Source: Novosphingobium album (ex Hu et al. 2023)
GTDB lineage: Bacteria > Pseudomonadota > Alphaproteobacteria > Sphingomonadales > Sphingomonadaceae
Assembly (NCBI RefSeq): GCF_022832385.1
Contig: NZ_JALHLE010000035.1
Span: 1-64,000 of the forward strand
DNA: 64,000 bases
Direction: 5' to 3'
Part shown: positions 39,890-48,886 of the stretch, one piece after another
Position numbering within the stretch: position 1 is the stretch's first letter
Layout of the letters: every line of letters starts with the position of its first letter
Made by a program: the position numbers and the translations under genes
The notes under the pieces: generated by a model
What the model was told of the DNA's origin: nothing
Databases searched by the model: none
What the model saw: the letters and a program-made list of their open reading frames with translations, nothing else

Positions 39890-41482
39890 TCAGTGGCGAA
39901 AGTGGCGCATTCCAGTGAAGACCATGGCGAGTCCCGCCTCGTTCGCCGCCTTGATCACTTCGTCGTCACGGATCGAACCACCCGGCTGGATCACGGCGGT
40001 GGCCCCTGCTTCGGCAGCGGCCAGAAGTCCATCGGCGAAGGGGAAGAAGGCATCCGAGGCGACGGCGCTGCCGACGGTGCGCGGCTGGTCCCAGCCAAAC
40101 TTTTCGGCGGCCTCGGCGGCCTTCATCGCGGCGATGCGCGAGGAATCGCGGCGGTTCATCTGGCCCGCACCAATCCCGGCGGTGACGCCGTCCTTGGCAT
40201 AGACGATGGCGTTAGACTTCACATGGCGCGCGACGGTCCAGGCGAACAGGCAGTCCTGCAGTTCCTGATCGGTCGGCGCGCGTTCGGTCACGACCTTGAG
40301 ATCGTCGAAGCCGATGGCGCCGTTGTCGCGGCCCTGTACCAGCAGCCCGCCGGTGATCGGCTTGACGTTGAGACCGCCGCGGCGCGGATCGGGCAGGCTG
40401 CCGGTGAGCAGCAGGCGCAGGTTCTTCTTCTTGGCGAAGAATTCGCGCGCTTCCTCGTCCGCATCGGGGGCGACGACGACTTCGGTGAAGATCTTGCAGA
40501 TCGCCTCGGCGGTGGGGCCGTCGAGCGTCTGGTTGACGGCAATGATGCCACCGAAGGCCGACACGTCGTCACAGGCCAGCGCGCCTTCCCACGCGCCCAG
40601 AAGCGTGTCGCCCTGTGCGACGCCGCAGGGGTTGGCGTGCTTGACGATCACGACCGCCGGCTGCTGGCCCTTGAACTCGGCGACGAGTTCGAAGGCGGCA
40701 TCCGCGTCGTTGTAGTTGTTGTAGGACAGTTCCTTGCCCTGCACCTGCTCGGCCTGGGCCAGACCCTTGGTGTAGGGGCCGACCGGCGTGTAGAGCGCGG
40801 CCTTCTGGTGCGGGTTCTCGCCGTAGCGCAGCTCGGTGACGAGGCGGCCGTTGACGGCCAGCATCTCCGGGAATTCCTGCCCCTGATCGGCGAAGGCGAA
40901 CCACTGGCTGATCATGGAATCATAGGCGGCGGTCTGGGCGAAGGCGCGTGCGGCCATCAGCTTGCGGAAGCCCAGCGTGGTGCAGCCATTGGTCGCTTCC
41001 AGCTCGACCATCAGGCCTTCGTAGTCGCCGGGATCGGTGACGATGGTGACGTATGCGTGGTTCTTTGCCGCCGAGCGCACCATCGAGGGGCCGCCGATGT
41101 CGATGTTCTCGATGATCGTGTCGCGGTCCGCGCCCTTGGCGACGGTTGCCTCGAACGGGTAGAGGTTGACCACCACCAGATCGATCGCGCCGATTTCGTG
41201 TTCTGCCATGGCGGCGGCATGTTCGGGATTGTCGCGCACCGCGAGCAGGCCGCCGTGGACCTTGGGGTGCAGGGTCTTGACGCGGCCGTCCATCATCTCG
41301 GGGAAATTGGTGACGTCCGAGATGTCCTTCACCTCGAGTCCGGCTTCGCGCAGAGCCTTGGCGGTGCCGCCGGTCGAGACCAGTTCCACGCCGCGATCGG
41401 CCAGCATCTTGCCGAGCTCAGCCAGGCCCGTCTTGTCAGACACGGAAAGCAGGGCGCGGCGGATCTGGACGGAATCGGTCAT
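39890..41482 (-). CDS. purH: Bifunctional AICAR transformylase / IMP cyclohydrolase
   Basis: Catalyses the last two steps of de novo IMP synthesis; 530 residues. The N-terminal MGS-like IMP cyclohydrolase domain (R-R-A-L-L-S-V-S-D-K-T-G, then S-T-G-G-T-A) is followed by the AICAR transformylase domain with the K-H-A-N-P-C-G motif and the C-terminal G-M-R-H-F-R-H. ATG 41482 is chosen because GAAGGAA lies 9 nt upstream and the family start follows directly; the upstream in-frame stretch is not conserved in character. Confidence 0.97.
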   Translation of the reverse strand: MTDSVQIRRALLSVSDKTGLAELGKMLADRGVELVSTGGTAKALREAGLEVKDISDVTNFPEMMDGRVKTLHPKVHGGLLAVRDNPEHAAAMAEHEIGAIDLVVVNLYPFEATVAKGADRDTIIENIDIGGPSMVRSAAKNHAYVTIVTDPGDYEGLMVELEATNGCTTLGFRKLMAARAFAQTAAYDSMISQWFAFADQGQEFPEMLAVNGRLVTELRYGENPHQKAALYTPVGPYTKGLAQAEQVQGKELSYNNYNDADAAFELVAEFKGQQPAVVIVKHANPCGVAQGDTLLGAWEGALACDDVSAFGGIIAVNQTLDGPTAEAICKIFTEVVVAPDADEEAREFFAKKKNLRLLLTGSLPDPRRGGLNVKPITGGLLVQGRDNGAIGFDDLKVVTERAPTDQELQDCLFAWTVARHVKSNAIVYAKDGVTAGIGAGQMNRRDSSRIAAMKAAEAAEKFGWDQPRTVGSAVASDAFFPFADGLLAAAEAGATAVIQPGGSIRDDEVIKAANEAGLAMVFTGMRHFRH

Positions 41483-41586
41483 GGGCGGGGTTCCTTCGCG
41501 AATTATCTTTGCGCGCGCCCTTAGGCCTGCCGGGGGGAGGGGGCAAGGGCAACGGCGTTGAATGCGCCGGTTTCCCGCCGTCGTGA

Positions 41587-42378
41587 TCACAGAGCGGTGA
41601 TGAAGTGCTCCACGGCCCGGGCAACGCCCCCGGGATCGGCGGTCGCCTGGAAATTGCCGCCGCCGGTTGTGACAACGCGGGCGTCCGGAAACAGCGCTGT
41701 GGCGCGGTTCAGATCCTTGTGGAAGTAGTCTTCCGAAGATGTCAGGAGCAGTACGGGGGCGTGCACGTGCGGGGCCAATGCCGGAGTGTCGGCATCGGCA
41801 ACGGCCCGGTAGGCTTGCGGGCGTCCACGCCAGGCGCGCAGCATCGCCACAACCTCGCCATGTAGAAGTTCGGGCGCAACGTCCTGGTTGTATCCCGCGG
41901 CGTAGTTCCAGTTCAGCATCAGATGCGATCCGTCGCTCTGGGGGGTGAACGGCTCGCCGTGGCTGTTGCGGAATTCCGCACGTTCCTCGGGTGTCATCAG
42001 TTCGGCACCGGCGAGCATGATCGAGATCACCCGTCCGGGGTGCCGTGCCGCAAGCAGCATGGCGAGGCTCGATCCCGTGTGATGGCCAAAGGCGTGAAAC
42101 CGCTCGATGTCCAGCGCGTCGAGGGCGGCGAGAAACCAGCCCGCATAGTCTTCAAGTGAAGGCCAGCCTTCGGGATCGAAGCTCCCGCCGAAGCCGGGCG
42201 TGTCCAGGGCAAGAAGGCGGTTCGGCAGTCGCAGTTCGGCCAGCAGGGGGTCGTAGCTCTGGGCCGAACAGGCCGTCTGGTGAAGGAATACGATGGGAGG
42301 TTCGCCGCCGGCGACTTCACGAATGTGCAATTGTCCTTCGGGCAGGTCTACGTAACGCTTGCGAATGCTATTGGCCAT
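41587..42378 (-). CDS. Alpha/beta hydrolase-fold protein with altered triad
   Basis: A 263-residue alpha/beta hydrolase. The fold landmarks are clear: oxyanion region F-L-H-Q-T, L-D-T-P-G-F-G-G-S, and a C-terminal acid in S-S-E-D-Y-F. The nucleophile elbow, however, reads G-H-H-T-G, with His in place of Ser, and the usual catalytic G-H-F near the end reads G-G-N-F. The standard Ser-His triad is therefore absent. It may use other chemistry or bind rather than hydrolyse. It sits between purH and the heparinase-like gene on the same strand, with about 100 nt on each side. Confidence 0.8.
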   Translation of the reverse strand: MANSIRKRYVDLPEGQLHIREVAGGEPPIVFLHQTACSAQSYDPLLAELRLPNRLLALDTPGFGGSFDPEGWPSLEDYAGWFLAALDALDIERFHAFGHHTGSSLAMLLAARHPGRVISIMLAGAELMTPEERAEFRNSHGEPFTPQSDGSHLMLNWNYAAGYNQDVAPELLHGEVVAMLRAWRGRPQAYRAVADADTPALAPHVHAPVLLLTSSEDYFHKDLNRATALFPDARVVTTGGGNFQATADPGGVARAVEHFITAL

Positions 42379-42478
42379 TTTCCGACCCTTCCGGTTTTCC
42401 GGTTCAGGATGGTGTCATCGGTGGGGCGGGACCATGCAGGAACGGGACACTGTCCGTGGGTTGGATAGTGCCCGGCCG

Positions 42479-44356
42479 TCAGCTCATCTTCTTGAGCAGC
42501 CAGCCGAAGTTGCCGCCTCCGCGCGAGACGAGGCCCTGTATCACCAGTTGCTGTGTCGCCTGCGGGCGCCCTTGTCCGTCAACCCAGAGCGAATCCTCGA
42601 TCGTCACTTCGCCTGCGCCACTGCGGAACTGCCAGTAGGAGCCGTCGGGCAGTGCCAGTCCGGCGCCCTGTCCATCGGCGGTGAGCGCCACGTCGGCATC
42701 GGGCGCTAAATGGAAACGGATCGCGAAGCCCACCTTGCCGCGCTTGCCCTTGCGGCCCGAAGGCAGCAGCAGGTCCTCGCCGCGCAGTTCGGTGCCGTCA
42801 TCGCGCAGGATGAGGATGCGCTGGTGGGTGAGGCCATAGCGCGCGGCATAGCCGTTGTGGCTCGCCTCGATGCGCGTCGCGGTAGAGCCGTTGTCCTGTG
42901 GCAGGGTGCGGCGATCGACGTCGACCTCGCTGACCCCTGCGCCGATCATGCCGTTGATCAGGATCGCGGTGGAATTGGCATCGTCCAGCGTGAGCGTCGA
43001 ATGCGCCGCCGTTGCGCGCAGGCCCTGCTCGAGCCGCACGGGAACAAGTCCGCCGCCGCTCGCCGCGCCGCCGCAGTTGACGATCACGCGGTGCCCGGCA
43101 TGCGACAGCTCGAAAGCCAGCGTCGAGGCGCAGCCGTAGCGGGCGTGTTGCGGCATCGGCGGCGGCGAGGTGTCGAACTGCAGCACCGTCTTGTTGGCGA
43201 GCACGCGCTGGTAGCCCCACTGTCGCACGTCGCGAAGCGGGCGGGTGCGCACGCCGCTGGCGGAAACCAGCGTGCCGACTTCATCGCCATCGATGGCCCA
43301 GCCGCCCTGCCAGCAACCCAGCGAGCCGTCGCCGTGTGTCAGGGCCAGCAGCGGCGGCACCAGCATTTCGATGACGCGTTCGATCGATTCCGGCGGGTCA
43401 CGGCGCGTGGCGTTGTAGCAATTGCGCAGGCGCACCAGCAGTGTGATCGCTTCCATCTGCGCGAGCGGGCTGCGCGAGAGCACGCCTCCGTCGTCGCCGA
43501 TCGTTTCGCCCAGCGCCTTGATCAGCCCGGCCTCGCCATAAAGGCGGCGCGGGCGCCCGTCGGGCAGCAGCAAGCCGGCCGCGACGATGCCGCACCAGCC
43601 CGCGACTTCGGCAAGCCGGTCCTCGCCGCGCGTCACGTGGCGGTCGAGCCAGCGCGCGGTCGCGCCAATGTGCGTCAGCACGCGCGAGCGCAGCGATTTC
43701 TCGCCCGACAGGATCAGCGGCGCGTGGACCAGCCAGTTCATCAGCCGCATGCCGGTGTTGCCGACGCTCCACGCAGGGCCCTTGCCGGGCTTGGCTGGCG
43801 GTTCAGGGTTTGCCTGGAGCCATGCGGTGAGGATGCGTTCGGCCGTCGGCGCGCCCTGTTCGCGCGGGCCGCAGGCCTCGAGGTCGGTCAGCCAGGAGAA
43901 CGAATGGACGACCTTTTCCAGCGGTGGCGTGACGCGCGCGGCGCCGGCATAGTCGACTTGCGCGATGGGAGTCTTGGCGCCGTGGACGAGGAAATGCCCG
44001 GCGCGCAGCGCGGTTCCGGCCACGCGATCTCCGGGCAGGGTATTGCTGACGGTCGCCAGCAGGCGCGTCTTCGTCTTCTTGCCCATCGGCGATGTGAGCA
44101 TCGAGCCGGGGATGCCCATGCGATAGGCCATGCGGATCAGCCGTTCGCCGACATGGACCGAGGGCGGCGAGAAATCGGCGAGCGCGAGTTCGCGGCCGGT
44201 TTCAGGCTGTCCGGCGGGCGCTGCGCGGTCCGTATCCGTTCCGGTATCGTTCGCGCTCGTGCTCAAGACGCCCTCCTCAGCTGCCGTCGACAAGGGAATG
44301 GCCCGAGCCTGCTCGGGGTTCCTGGTCTTCGGCCGCTGGCGGGTCCTGACATTCAC
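42479..44356 (-). CDS. Heparinase II/III-like protein
   Basis: A 625-residue protein of the heparinase II/III family. A disordered start (about 1-60) is followed by an alpha/alpha-toroid region with W-L-D-R-H and W-C-G motifs, then a C-terminal beta-sheet region with Q-H-A-R-Y-G, H-A-G-H-R-V-I-V-N-C-G-G and A-A-H-S-T-L-T-L-D, typical for the family. No signal peptide is seen. It starts at GTG 44356, 3 nt from the rpe stop, so it is co-transcribed with rpe. The combination rpe - heparinase-like - purH is a familiar alphaproteobacterial neighbourhood. Its substrate is unknown. Confidence 0.85.
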   Translation of the reverse strand: MNVRTRQRPKTRNPEQARAIPLSTAAEEGVLSTSANDTGTDTDRAAPAGQPETGRELALADFSPPSVHVGERLIRMAYRMGIPGSMLTSPMGKKTKTRLLATVSNTLPGDRVAGTALRAGHFLVHGAKTPIAQVDYAGAARVTPPLEKVVHSFSWLTDLEACGPREQGAPTAERILTAWLQANPEPPAKPGKGPAWSVGNTGMRLMNWLVHAPLILSGEKSLRSRVLTHIGATARWLDRHVTRGEDRLAEVAGWCGIVAAGLLLPDGRPRRLYGEAGLIKALGETIGDDGGVLSRSPLAQMEAITLLVRLRNCYNATRRDPPESIERVIEMLVPPLLALTHGDGSLGCWQGGWAIDGDEVGTLVSASGVRTRPLRDVRQWGYQRVLANKTVLQFDTSPPPMPQHARYGCASTLAFELSHAGHRVIVNCGGAASGGGLVPVRLEQGLRATAAHSTLTLDDANSTAILINGMIGAGVSEVDVDRRTLPQDNGSTATRIEASHNGYAARYGLTHQRILILRDDGTELRGEDLLLPSGRKGKRGKVGFAIRFHLAPDADVALTADGQGAGLALPDGSYWQFRSGAGEVTIEDSLWVDGQGRPQATQQLVIQGLVSRGGGNFGWLLKKMS

Positions 44357-44359
44357 GGT

Positions 44360-45022
44360 TCAGTCCAGTCCCTTCAGCGTCTTGATGTTCGCCGCGTATT
44401 GCGAAGGGCCGCCGCGGAAGGTCGCCGATCCGGCCACCAGCACGTCGGCCCCCGCCGAAACGCATAGTGGCGCCGTTTTCGCATCGACGCCGCCATCGAC
44501 TTCGAGCCGGATGTCGCGCCCCGACTTGTCGATCATCTTGCGTACCGCCTCGATCTTGCGCAGCTGGCTGGAGATGAAGCTCTGGCCGCCGAAGCCGGGG
44601 TTGACGCTCATCACCAGCACCAGGTCGATCTCGTCGATCAGGTAGTCGAGCATCTTGGCCGGGGTGGCCGGATTGAGCGAGATGCCTGCCTTCTTGCCGA
44701 GGTTCCTGATCGTCTGCACCGTGCGGTGGACGTGCGGCCCTGCTTCTGGATGAACAGTGATGATGTCGGCGCCTGCCTCGGCGAAGGCCTCGAGGTAGGT
44801 GTCCACCGGAGAGATCATCAGGTGCACGTCGAACGTCTTGGCCGAATGCGGCCGCAGCGCCTTCACCACGGCCGGGCCAATGGTGATGTTGGGCACGAAA
44901 TGGCCGTCCATCACGTCGACATGGATCCAGTCTGCGCCGGCTTCGTCGACCGCGCGCACTTCCTCGCCGAGGCGCGCAAAATCGGCAGAGAGGATCGACG
45001 GGGAAATCAGGGGCACGGTCAT
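44360..45022 (-). CDS. rpe: Ribulose-phosphate 3-epimerase
   Basis: Interconverts ribulose-5-P and xylulose-5-P in the pentose phosphate pathway; 220 residues. TIM barrel with P-S-I-L-S-A-D-F-A at the N-terminus, H-V-D-V-M-D-G-H-F-V-P-N, M-S-V-N-P-G-F-G-G-Q-S-F and V-D-G-G-V motifs, with all metal-ligand His and Asp residues in place. ATG 45022 is chosen to match the family start. The gene precedes the heparinase-like gene. Confidence 0.97.
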   Translation of the reverse strand: MTVPLISPSILSADFARLGEEVRAVDEAGADWIHVDVMDGHFVPNITIGPAVVKALRPHSAKTFDVHLMISPVDTYLEAFAEAGADIITVHPEAGPHVHRTVQTIRNLGKKAGISLNPATPAKMLDYLIDEIDLVLVMSVNPGFGGQSFISSQLRKIEAVRKMIDKSGRDIRLEVDGGVDAKTAPLCVSAGADVLVAGSATFRGGPSQYAANIKTLKGLD

Positions 45023-45332
45023 GTCGGGAAATGAAACTCCTTGGGGTGCAAGAATAGGGCACCGCATCTTGTGCGGACAAGTTGTCAAGGCCGTGTTTTC
45101 CACACACACAATGCCTTGGAACTGCCGGGCTGCATACTATTTGGCCGCAGATGGAGCTGAGGGGGCGGTCGCAGTGCATCCTTGCTTTGCGCGCAACGCA
45201 CAATTCAGTCGTCATTCACGGCGTGGGGCGCATTCGTTCGTTCGAGACAAAGGGCTTTTTCCATGCCGGCGCGTCCCGGTTTTCGTTCCGGGCAGCATGG
45301 CGGATCCCTTCGGTAAAGACTATGGACTGCAT
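45023..45332. other. Gene-free divergent promoter region (310 nt)
   Basis: This stretch lies between the starts of rpe (minus) and the DUF2141 gene (plus). It holds a short inverted repeat (CCGCA near 45063 and TGCGG near 45072), but no convincing small gene, RNA or terminator. It presumably carries both promoters. No FNR-like box is seen in it. Confidence 0.5.
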
Positions 45333-45872
45333 ATGACCAAGCGTAATTCCGGCGCATCGTTTCGCCGAACTTTCCTGCGCCCGAAACGTGCTCTTGTAGC
45401 CGGGGTGGCGATCGTCGCGGCGATGGGGGGCGCAACCACGTCGCCGGCCATCGCGCAGTACCGCAACGAGATTCGCAACGACATGGGCCGCTGCACGGCC
45501 GGGTCCGGCCCGGCGGTGATGGTGACGGTGGACGGCATCAAGGCCTCGCAAGGGAACCTGCGTATCCAGACCTACCATGCGACCGCCGCCGAATGGCTGC
45601 ACAAGGGCAAATGGCTCGCCCGCATCGAAGTGCCCGCGAAGGCCGGGACGATGACGTTCTGCCTGCCGGTTCCAGAGCCGGGCACTTACGGCGTGGCGGT
45701 GCGCCACGATCTCAACGGCAACGGCGATACCGACATCACCTCCGACGGCGGCGCGATGTCGAACAACCCCTCGATCAACATCTTCAACCTTGGCAAGCCC
45801 AGCTATACCAAGGTCGGCGTGCCGGTGGCGAACGGGGTCAAGTCGATCCGGGTGCAGATGAAGTATATGTGA
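45333..45872 (+). CDS. DUF2141-family exported protein
   Basis: A 179-residue protein with a long N-terminal signal sequence (basic T-K-R-N...R-P-K-R, hydrophobic core, cut after A-I-A), then a beta-rich domain of about 135 residues. The motif Y-G-V-A-V-R-H-D-L-N-G-N-G-D-T-D is the DUF2141 hallmark and resembles a calcium-binding D-x-N-x-N/D-G-D loop. The function of the family is not established. It stands alone, divergent from rpe. Confidence 0.85.
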   Translation: MTKRNSGASFRRTFLRPKRALVAGVAIVAAMGGATTSPAIAQYRNEIRNDMGRCTAGSGPAVMVTVDGIKASQGNLRIQTYHATAAEWLHKGKWLARIEVPAKAGTMTFCLPVPEPGTYGVAVRHDLNGNGDTDITSDGGAMSNNPSINIFNLGKPSYTKVGVPVANGVKSIRVQMKYM

Positions 45873-45978
45873 GGTTTGCGCACGGTAACGTGGTTTCTGG
45901 TTTAGAAGCTGGCTTTCCTGTGCCGCCGAGTTGGCTGCCGGTCTGGTCAGCGCGTAAATTCAGTTTTCTCGGCTAGTA

Positions 45979-46995
45979 TTAAGCGGTCGAGGCTATGGAT
46001 GCCATCAACGCCGGGTAAGCAAAAATGCCGGGACCACCCCCGGTGTGTATCCAAACGACCGGCTCATCCTCTGCAAATTTTCTCTGCCTGGCCAAACCGA
46101 TTAGCCCCGCTAGCGACTTTCCGGTGTAAACGGGGTCTAACGCCAAACCTTCAAGGCGTGCCGCCATCTGAATCGCTTCGCGCGTCGTCTTGTCCGAAGT
46201 ACCATAGCTTCCGGCACTCCAATGCCGAGCCACCTCTACCAAATCGTCACGCCAGTCGTTGCATCCGAGCAGGGCCGCAACCTCTTTGCCGATCCGGCAA
46301 ACATCGGCACTTACGCGTTCAGGCTGTGCGTCCACATCGATGCCAACAACCCGAGCCGGATGACCGAGTGCGAGCAGACCGCCTACCAATCCCGCCTGTG
46401 TGCCGGCACTGCCACTGGCATGCACTATCCATCGCACATTTGGGCAGGCGTTCACGATCTCTTCTGCTGCAAGGACATAACCAAGTGCGCCGAGCGCGTC
46501 CGATGCGCCATAAGGCACCAGGTACGGGTTTCGGCCCGCCTTTCGCAGGCTTTCGACAAGCCGTTGCAGCCCTGAGTTGCGGTCCTCGCTCCACTCGATC
46601 TCGTGAATGATCGCACCATAGAGCCGATCAAGCAGGATGTTGCCGCTTTCGCCATAAGCAGGCTCAGGCACGGAAACCCTGCCCCGCATGATGCCAAGAT
46701 GACACTCGATGCCCAGTTTGGCACAGGCCGCCGCAACCTGCCGGGCAACGTTCGATTGCGCGACGCCGCCACAGACTATGCAGTCTGCGCGGACCTCGCG
46801 GGCAGCCGCCAGATCAAACTCCAGTTTGCGGACCTTATTTCCACCGAAGCCAAGCCCCGTGCAGTCGTCCCGCTTTACCCATAAGTTGCTCAGACCAATT
46901 GCCGCTCCCAACCGACCGAGCCGTTCCATCGGCGTCGGTAGATGGGCGAGTGCCACGCGGGGCAAATGGCGGATGCGGGAAAGCGGGTCAGTCAT
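45979..46995 (-). CDS. D-cysteine desulfhydrase-like PLP enzyme
   Basis: A 338-residue fold-type II PLP enzyme of the ACC deaminase / D-cysteine desulfhydrase family. The PLP Lys is K54 in F-G-G-N-K-V-R-K-L-E, the phosphate-binding loop is S-G-S-A-G-T-Q-A-G, and the C-terminal T-G-G-G-P-G is present. The family deaminates D-cysteine, ACC or related amino acids to alpha-keto acids. True ACC deaminase cannot be assigned from motifs alone. It has an unusually varied codon choice with more A/T third positions than its neighbours, a possible sign of transfer. Confidence 0.85.
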   Translation of the reverse strand: MTDPLSRIRHLPRVALAHLPTPMERLGRLGAAIGLSNLWVKRDDCTGLGFGGNKVRKLEFDLAAAREVRADCIVCGGVAQSNVARQVAAACAKLGIECHLGIMRGRVSVPEPAYGESGNILLDRLYGAIIHEIEWSEDRNSGLQRLVESLRKAGRNPYLVPYGASDALGALGYVLAAEEIVNACPNVRWIVHASGSAGTQAGLVGGLLALGHPARVVGIDVDAQPERVSADVCRIGKEVAALLGCNDWRDDLVEVARHWSAGSYGTSDKTTREAIQMAARLEGLALDPVYTGKSLAGLIGLARQRKFAEDEPVVWIHTGGGPGIFAYPALMASIASTA

Positions 46996-47136
46996 TTACG
47001 TTGTTTTCATCATAACGACTGTGGGGGCTACCTGCCACCTGCGTAAACAAGGGATATGTCCGCTCACCCCGACTTTCCGGTCATTCACTGTGTCGTCGGG
47101 TGCTATCGAATCCGGACGTCCAGTCATCCGCCAGAC

Positions 47137-47913
47137 TCAGACCGCATTCCGTGCCGCGATAATCGCGCGGGCATCGGCGAGGTCCTGCGGCTTGTCGACA
47201 TCGACAGCGGCAAGGCCGTCGCGGGCGGCTACCAGATGCGCCCTGATGCCGATGCGGTGGCCTAGCCCGGCGATGGCTTGTGTCAGAGTCAGGCGGCCCA
47301 GCGCATAGCTGGCGAGCATTCCCACGCCGAGCCGGGCAGCGATGCGCCAGGGTCGCTTGCGGTCGGCCTCGACCATCTTCCAGGTCTCGATTGCCGCGTT
47401 CGCCTTTTCGTGGACGAGCAGGAACAGATTGCAGCCCGACCACTGACCGTCGGCGAAGCGCAGGTAAGTGCGGCGGCTGCCGGGCATGGCTGCTTCGATT
47501 GCCTCGCGCCGGGCCAGGAGCACGGCGACGTCGGCGTCCCGCGGCGTGTCGGCCACGAAATCGCGGACCCATTCCGCACGCAGCAGCGCGTGATCGCTGG
47601 TGGTGATCAGCAGCGGCGCGCCGAGCTTTTCCAGTCCGATGGCGACGCTGGAGCTGGGGCCGCTGGCCGAGAGGAGGACTTCGCAGCCGAGGGCCCGGGC
47701 GTGGTCCATCACCTGCGGATCGGAAGCGGACACGGCGATCCGCTTGATTCCCGCTTCGCGCAGTGCCCCGGCGACGCGGGCGAGCATGGTCTGGCCCTCG
47801 ATCGTGACGAGGGCCTTGTGCCACACGCCTTCGGACGCCGCGACAGGATCGGGCGGGCCGGGGCGGGAGCCCGCCAGTATGAGCGCGGAGGGCATCTGGG
47901 GCGCGGGCGTCAT
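47137..47913 (-). CDS. MobA-like nucleotidyltransferase
   Basis: A 258-residue NTP-transferase-fold protein. The N-terminal S-A-L-I-L-A-G-S-R is a variant of the usual L-x-G-G-x-G-x-R-(M/L) loop; a Lys (H-K-A-L-V) and S-D-H-A-L-L (a D-x-D-like site reduced to S-D-H) follow. It would transfer a nucleotide to a phosphosugar or phospho-alcohol, or has diverged in this. It starts with an ATGA overlap with the upstream gene and is the last gene of a minus-strand unit with the lipid kinase. The substrate is unknown. Confidence 0.75.
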   Translation of the reverse strand: MTPAPQMPSALILAGSRPGPPDPVAASEGVWHKALVTIEGQTMLARVAGALREAGIKRIAVSASDPQVMDHARALGCEVLLSASGPSSSVAIGLEKLGAPLLITTSDHALLRAEWVRDFVADTPRDADVAVLLARREAIEAAMPGSRRTYLRFADGQWSGCNLFLLVHEKANAAIETWKMVEADRKRPWRIAARLGVGMLASYALGRLTLTQAIAGLGHRIGIRAHLVAARDGLAAVDVDKPQDLADARAIIAARNAV

Positions 47914-48833
47914 GCCGGGTGGTCCCCCGCCTTGCGCTGGCGCCAGACCTGCCAGAGCACGCCCGGCGCGGCGAGTACCGGGTGACGCTCCCGCCAGGGC
48001 GTCACTGCCACGGGCACGCCGGTGTGGCGCTCGATCTTCCATGCGGCATAGCGCGCGGCGCCGTCGAAGGTGGTCGAGGCCTTGAGCAGGCGCAGCACGT
48101 TGTAGGGCTTGCCCAGTCGCTGGCGGTGCTTCCACCAGCCGAGCAGGCGAGCGCGATTGGTGGGCGGCATGTCCGGGCGGATCGTGCTGCCCGAACCACG
48201 CGCGAAGTCCATGCCTCCGGCGATCAGCGCGAGCGGCAGAAGGCCGTCGAAGTGATCGCGGTTGGCGGCAAGGATCGAATCCTCGCGCCCGGCCTTCTCG
48301 ACGCGGAATTCGGCGGCGTAGGTCGCGCGAAACAAGGCGCGCCAGTAGTCGTCGGGCGTGCCCGAGGCCGGACCGAGCGCAACCGCCAGCCGTGCGGCGG
48401 TGCAGGCGGCCTGCGCAACGGCATCAGCAATCGCCGCGCCTGCTTGGGCATCGCGTTCCCATGCCAGCGCGCAAGGCTGGACGAAGCGGGCCCAGATCGT
48501 CGTGTCGAGCAATTCTCCGGAAGCGGCGGCGCGGAAAGTCTCGAGCGCCATCGTCGCCACCTTGGCGCGCAGCGGCACGCCGTCGCAGGTCCATTCGTGA
48601 TAGCTCACGCGCGGCCAGATCTTCTCGTGCTGCGGCCCTTGTGTCAGCACATAGAAATCGAGCACGCCTTCGAGCGAACCGGTGCGCAGGTTGGAGCCGT
48701 AGAACAGCACGCCCAGCGCATCGACCGGCGCCAGCCGCTCGGCAAAGGCGCGTACCGCGAGCTCCACCGGGCGTTCGAGCGCAGTGGCAATGCGCGCCGC
48801 CAGCGTTCCTGAACTGTCGAGGTCCTCGCTCAT
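47910..48833 (-). CDS. Uncharacterised protein, possibly nucleotidyltransferase fold
   Basis: A 307-residue cytosolic protein without a recognised family. The segment G-V-L-F-Y-G-S-N-L-R-T-G-S-L-E-G-V-L-D-F-Y-V (about 40-61) recalls the polymerase-beta type nucleotidyltransferase motif (G-S-x-n-D-x-D), but only one Asp is retained. ATG 48833 is taken; there is an in-frame extension of 13 codons. It lies between the lipid-kinase gene (53 nt upstream) and the MobA-like gene (4-nt overlap), so it probably acts in the same pathway. Confidence 0.6.
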   Translation of the reverse strand: MSEDLDSSGTLAARIATALERPVELAVRAFAERLAPVDALGVLFYGSNLRTGSLEGVLDFYVLTQGPQHEKIWPRVSYHEWTCDGVPLRAKVATMALETFRAAASGELLDTTIWARFVQPCALAWERDAQAGAAIADAVAQAACTAARLAVALGPASGTPDDYWRALFRATYAAEFRVEKAGREDSILAANRDHFDGLLPLALIAGGMDFARGSGSTIRPDMPPTNRARLLGWWKHRQRLGKPYNVLRLLKASTTFDGAARYAAWKIERHTGVPVAVTPWRERHPVLAAPGVLWQVWRQRKAGDHPA

Positions 48834-48886
48834 GCCGCGATGCTCCTGCAGGGGCGCTTCGAAATCAAGCAACCCCGATGGAGAAT

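Noticed and set aside
42379..42478. Possible terminator hairpin of the heparinase-like gene
   Set aside because: The stem GGGCACTATCC / GGACAGTGTCCC needs a bulge and has no T-run, so I do not list it.
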